From assembly GCF_018310535.1 (NCBI RefSeq), contig NZ_CP074102.1, positions 3,224,001 to 3,288,000 on the forward strand: a DNA stretch of 64,000 bases. Direction: 5' to 3'. This DNA is from Streptomyces mirabilis. Its GTDB lineage: Bacteria; Actinomycetota; Actinomycetes; Streptomycetales; Streptomycetaceae. Every line of letters begins with the position of its first letter. The stretch's first letter is position 1. The notes under the pieces were generated by a model. The model was not told the origin of the DNA. It worked only from the letters and a program-made list of their open reading frames with translations, and did no database searches. The translations under genes and the position numbers were made by a program. Shown here in pieces: positions 61,250 through 64,000 of the stretch.

Positions 61250-62453
61250 AGCCACCCACGGTAGCCCCTGCCGGGACGGCGCCCGCACGCATCAGGAGGT
61301 CGGCGAGACGGTCTATGACCACCTCGGGGTGCTCCAGCATGACCAGGTGCCCGGCGTCCGGGACGAGCACCAGTTCGGCGTCCGGCAGCAGATCCGCGAT
61401 CGCCTCGCTGTGCTCACTCGGTGTCACCATGTCGCCGACCCCGGCCAGCACCAGCACCGGCAGTTCGGCGAAGTACGCGAGCGCCTCGGTCTTGTCGTGC
61501 TCGGTGAACGCCGGGTAGAACTCCGCGACGACGTCGATCGGAGTGCCCTCGATCATTCGTTCGGCGAACCGCACGATGGCCGGGTCGACGTCCCGGGACG
61601 CGAACGAGTACCGCTTGATGATCCCCGCGAACAGGTCGGCCGTGGCCCGCCGCCCCCGCTCCACCAGGGCGGCCTGCTGACCGAGCGCCTTCAGCACACC
61701 GGGCAGCACCCGCCGCACCGCGTTGACGCCCGCGACGGGCAGCCCGAAGTTGACCTCGCCGAGCCGCCCCGACGACGTACCGACGAGCGCGACGGCGACG
61801 ACCCGCTCGCGGACGAGGTCCGGGTACTGGTCGGCCAGCGCCATGACGGTCATCCCGCCCATGGAGTGCCCCACCAGCACGATCGGCCCCTCGGGCACGG
61901 CCGCGTCGATGACGGCCTTCAGGTCCTGGCCCAGCTGGTCGATGGAGACGGGTGTGCCGTCCTGCGTCTGCGCGACCCCGCGCCCGGAGCGGCCGTGACT
62001 GCGCTGGTCCCAGTGCACCGTGCGCACCACACCGCGCAGCGCGGCCCGCTGGAAGTGCCAGGAGTCCTGGTTGAGGCAGTACCCGTGGCTGAAGACGACG
62101 GTGACGGGGGCCGGAGCCTTGCGCCCGAAGAGCCGCCGCCGGCGCGGGGTGAAGGTGACGTCCTGCTCGATGTCGTCCACCTCGTAGTACAGCTCGGTGC
62201 CGTCGTCGGCGTACGCCTTGCCGGGCGTGCCGCGCAGCGAGCCGTACGGGCCCGTCGAGTCGAGCGCGAGGCGGGCCTTGCTGCGCATGCCGCGGCCCAC
62301 CGTGAGCCGCTCTATGGCGACTCCGGCGGCGGCGCCCGCGGCGACCACGCCTATGGCGACGCCGGCGATGCCGGCCTTGCGCCAGTTCCCGGCGGCGGAG
62401 GCGACGGCCGCCGCGGCGACGTCCGCGACGGCCTCCGCGCTGCTCTCGCTCAC
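61215..62453 (-). CDS. Alpha/beta hydrolase with N-terminal membrane segment
   Basis: A 412-residue hydrolase. The N-terminal 60 residues have Ala-rich helices and one hydrophobic stretch (AGIAGVAIGVVAAGAAAGVAI). The catalytic domain has VVFSHGYCLNQDSWHFQR (oxyanion HG), VHWDQRSHGRSG, the nucleophile elbow VLVGHSMGGMTVMAL, and a late Asp-His pair (GVGDMVTPSEHS, PDAGHLVMLEHP). GTG 62453. Gene order alr-hydrolase-tsaE is conserved in Streptomyces as I remember it. Substrate unknown. Confidence 0.88.
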   Translation of the reverse strand: MSESSAEAVADVAAAAVASAAGNWRKAGIAGVAIGVVAAGAAAGVAIERLTVGRGMRSKARLALDSTGPYGSLRGTPGKAYADDGTELYYEVDDIEQDVTFTPRRRRLFGRKAPAPVTVVFSHGYCLNQDSWHFQRAALRGVVRTVHWDQRSHGRSGRGVAQTQDGTPVSIDQLGQDLKAVIDAAVPEGPIVLVGHSMGGMTVMALADQYPDLVRERVVAVALVGTSSGRLGEVNFGLPVAGVNAVRRVLPGVLKALGQQAALVERGRRATADLFAGIIKRYSFASRDVDPAIVRFAERMIEGTPIDVVAEFYPAFTEHDKTEALAYFAELPVLVLAGVGDMVTPSEHSEAIADLLPDAELVLVPDAGHLVMLEHPEVVIDRLADLLMRAGAVPAGATVGGYGSTSSSAQPG

Positions 62454-62590
62454 GTACCGCTCCTCTTCGCCGGGGTGTCGTTCACTTCAGAAGGTGGTGC
62501 TGGGGGTGGTGCCGGAGGTACCACTGATGGTGCAACTATGTCCTGTTGCCCTGTTGTCCTGCACGGGGCACCCCCTGTACTCCTTGCGGG

Positions 62591-63745
62591 TTACCCGCCT
62601 TGTTCCTTATTCACGTATACGCGCGGCACTCGGGTTCCGATCCGGGTGACGATTTCGTACGCGATCGTGCCCGCGGCCCGCGCCCAGTCCTCGGCGGTCG
62701 GCTCGCCCCGGTCGCCCGGACCGAACAGGATCGCCTCCGAACCGGGCACCGGCTCGTCCCCGCCCAGGTCGACCACGAACTGGTCCATCGCGACCCGCCC
62801 CGCGACCGTCCGCCACTTGCCGCCCACCAGCACCGGCCCGGTGCCGGAGGCGTGGCGCGGAACTCCGTCCGCGTACCCGACGGGGACGAGGCCGAGGGTG
62901 GTGGCACCCGGGGTGACGTAGTGATGCCCGTAACTGACCCCGTGGCCCCCCGGTACGTGCTTCACCAGCGCGAGGGACGCGCTCAGCGTCATCACCGGGC
63001 GCAGCCCGAAGTCGGCCGGGGTGCCGATCTCGGGGCTGGGCGAGATGCCGTAGAGCGCGATCCCCGTCCGTACGAGGTCGAAGTGGCTCTCGGGGAGGGT
63101 GAGCGTGGCCGGCGAGTTGGCGATGTGCCGCACCTCGGGGCGCACGCCCCGCTCCTCGGCGTACGTCACCATCGCGCGGAAAAGGTTCAGTTGGGCCTGG
63201 ACGGAGGGATGCCCGGGTTCGTCGGCGCAGGCGAAGTGCGACCACAGACCGGTGATGTCGATCAGCCCGCGTTCCTCGGCACGCAACGCCTCGCTCACGA
63301 GTTCGGGCCAGTCGCCGGGCTGGCAGCCGGAGCGCCCGAGCCCGGTGTCCGCCTTGAGCTGGACCCGGGCGGGCATCCCGGCCGCCTCGGCGGCGGCGGT
63401 GACCTCCCGCAGGGCCCACATCCCGCTCACCGACACGTCGAGGTCGGCCTCGACGGCCTCCCGCCACGGCCCGCCCGGCGTCCACAGCCAGCACATGATC
63501 CGGCTGTCGGTCAGGCCCGCCGCGCGCAGGGCGAGGGCCTCCTCGGGGGTGGCGGTGCCGAGCCAGGTGGCGCCCGCCTCCAGCGCCGCGCGGGCGCACG
63601 GGACCGCGCCGTGGCCGTACGCGTCGGACTTGACCACGGCCATCAAGGCCGCGGACGGCGCGTGGGCGCGCAGGGTCCGCACGTTGGCCCGCAGGGCGGC
63701 CAGGTCGATCTCTGCGCGGGCGCGCAGGGGTGCTGTGTCGTTCAT
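62591..63745 (-). CDS. alr: Alanine racemase
   Basis: A 384-residue PLP enzyme making D-alanine for peptidoglycan. The PLP lysine is in AVVKSDAYGHGAV; further blocks are KADTGLGRSG, HIANSPATL, VRTGIALYG, the catalytic Tyr in GVSYGHHYVT and GRVAMDQFVVDLG. Length is standard. ATG 63745. A 137-bp gap separates it from the hydrolase. Confidence 0.95.
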   Translation of the reverse strand: MNDTAPLRARAEIDLAALRANVRTLRAHAPSAALMAVVKSDAYGHGAVPCARAALEAGATWLGTATPEEALALRAAGLTDSRIMCWLWTPGGPWREAVEADLDVSVSGMWALREVTAAAEAAGMPARVQLKADTGLGRSGCQPGDWPELVSEALRAEERGLIDITGLWSHFACADEPGHPSVQAQLNLFRAMVTYAEERGVRPEVRHIANSPATLTLPESHFDLVRTGIALYGISPSPEIGTPADFGLRPVMTLSASLALVKHVPGGHGVSYGHHYVTPGATTLGLVPVGYADGVPRHASGTGPVLVGGKWRTVAGRVAMDQFVVDLGGDEPVPGSEAILFGPGDRGEPTAEDWARAAGTIAYEIVTRIGTRVPRVYVNKEQGG

Positions 63746-63791
63746 CGCGCCCCCAGTGTCTCAGAGGGGCCCGAGGGCCCCGGGAGGACGG

Positions 63792-64000
63792 TCAGGTACC
63801 GGCCCTGCGGCCCCACACGTACACGTGGTCGCCCGTCTTGGTGACGTTCCACAGGGAGCGGGCGTCGGCGAGGCGCAGATTGACACAGCCGTACGAGCCG
63901 TTCGGGTCGTAGATGCTGCCGTAGATGGCGTGGAAGGCCTCTCCGCCGCTGAAGAACTGGCTGTACGGCATCGGGCTGTTGTACAGCGTCGACCAGTGGT
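63792..64000 (-). CDS. L,D-transpeptidase (YkuD), C-terminal part
   Basis: The last 69 codons of a gene running off the right edge. It encodes YSQFFSGGEAFHAIYG, then GSYGCVNLRLADARSLWNVT and VYVWG, the YkuD catalytic segment with His, Ser-x-Gly-Cys. This family makes 3-3 peptidoglycan cross-links. The upstream part is outside the window. Confidence 0.93.
   Translation of the reverse strand, partial: HWSTLYNSPMPYSQFFSGGEAFHAIYGSIYDPNGSYGCVNLRLADARSLWNVTKTGDHVYVWGRRAGT

Overview
The window is high-GC actinobacterial chromosome and almost certainly Streptomyces. It carries the developmental regulators BldM and WhiD back to back, the sigma factor ShbA beside them, a large Ser/Thr kinase cluster, a LAXTG class E sortase substrate, many GTG starts with 4-nt overlaps, and Streptomyces-type dispersed repeats. 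The gene order whiD-bldM-shbA-guaB-guaB3 followed by a kinase cluster matches what I remember of the S. coelicolor core chromosome. This is core, not a genomic island. I saw no tRNA or rRNA genes, no CRISPR array, no prophage and no secondary-metabolite cluster.

Layout. 1-12.2 kb: the 5' part of guaA (minus), a putative leaderless attenuator peptide plus chorismate mutase, a membrane-anchored protein with a dispersed repeat read in frame, a LAETG surface protein, a GMC oxidoreductase and a succinate-semialdehyde dehydrogenase, a family 2 glycosyltransferase and a lipoprotein. 12.2-23.0 kb: five consecutive receptor-type Ser/Thr kinase genes on the minus strand. Each has a cytoplasmic kinase domain, one membrane segment and a similar small extracellular domain. 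One is a pseudokinase with a roughly 340-residue low-complexity insert in its activation segment. I recall the S. coelicolor counterpart of this cluster (SCO4775-4779) being linked to the spore-wall complex. 23.2-28.4 kb: a serine beta-lactamase-fold peptidase, glpD, a nucleotide-sugar dehydrogenase homologue lacking its catalytic Cys, and a small membrane protein. 28.4-33.7 kb: guaB3, guaB, shbA, bldM and whiD, with a sigma-BldN-type promoter for bldM. 33.7-39.4 kb: a LysR regulator, MOSC and SDR genes, an ester-cyclase-like protein, and groES-groEL1 under two CIRCE operators.

39.5-47.4 kb: two tandem polysaccharide deacetylases, a THUMP-like methyltransferase, an ECF42-type sigma factor with its DGPF partner gene separated by a MITE-like element, a scrambled Uma2/helix-turn-helix remnant, a methyltransferase and an LCP protein. 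47.5-57.0 kb: a xylan locus (GH10 xylanase with CBM2, LacI regulator, GH3 beta-xylosidase, two ABC permeases, a binding protein, a second LacI regulator). 57.0-64 kb: tsaD-rimI-tsaB, a 57-aa ORF, tsaE, an alpha/beta hydrolase, alr and the end of an L,D-transpeptidase.

The most interesting signals are the Phe/Tyr leader peptide and hairpins before chorismate mutase, the pseudokinase, the MITE that supplies a stop codon, the scrambled Uma2 locus, the degenerate UDP-sugar dehydrogenase, and short tandem repeats lying on the stop codons of many genes.
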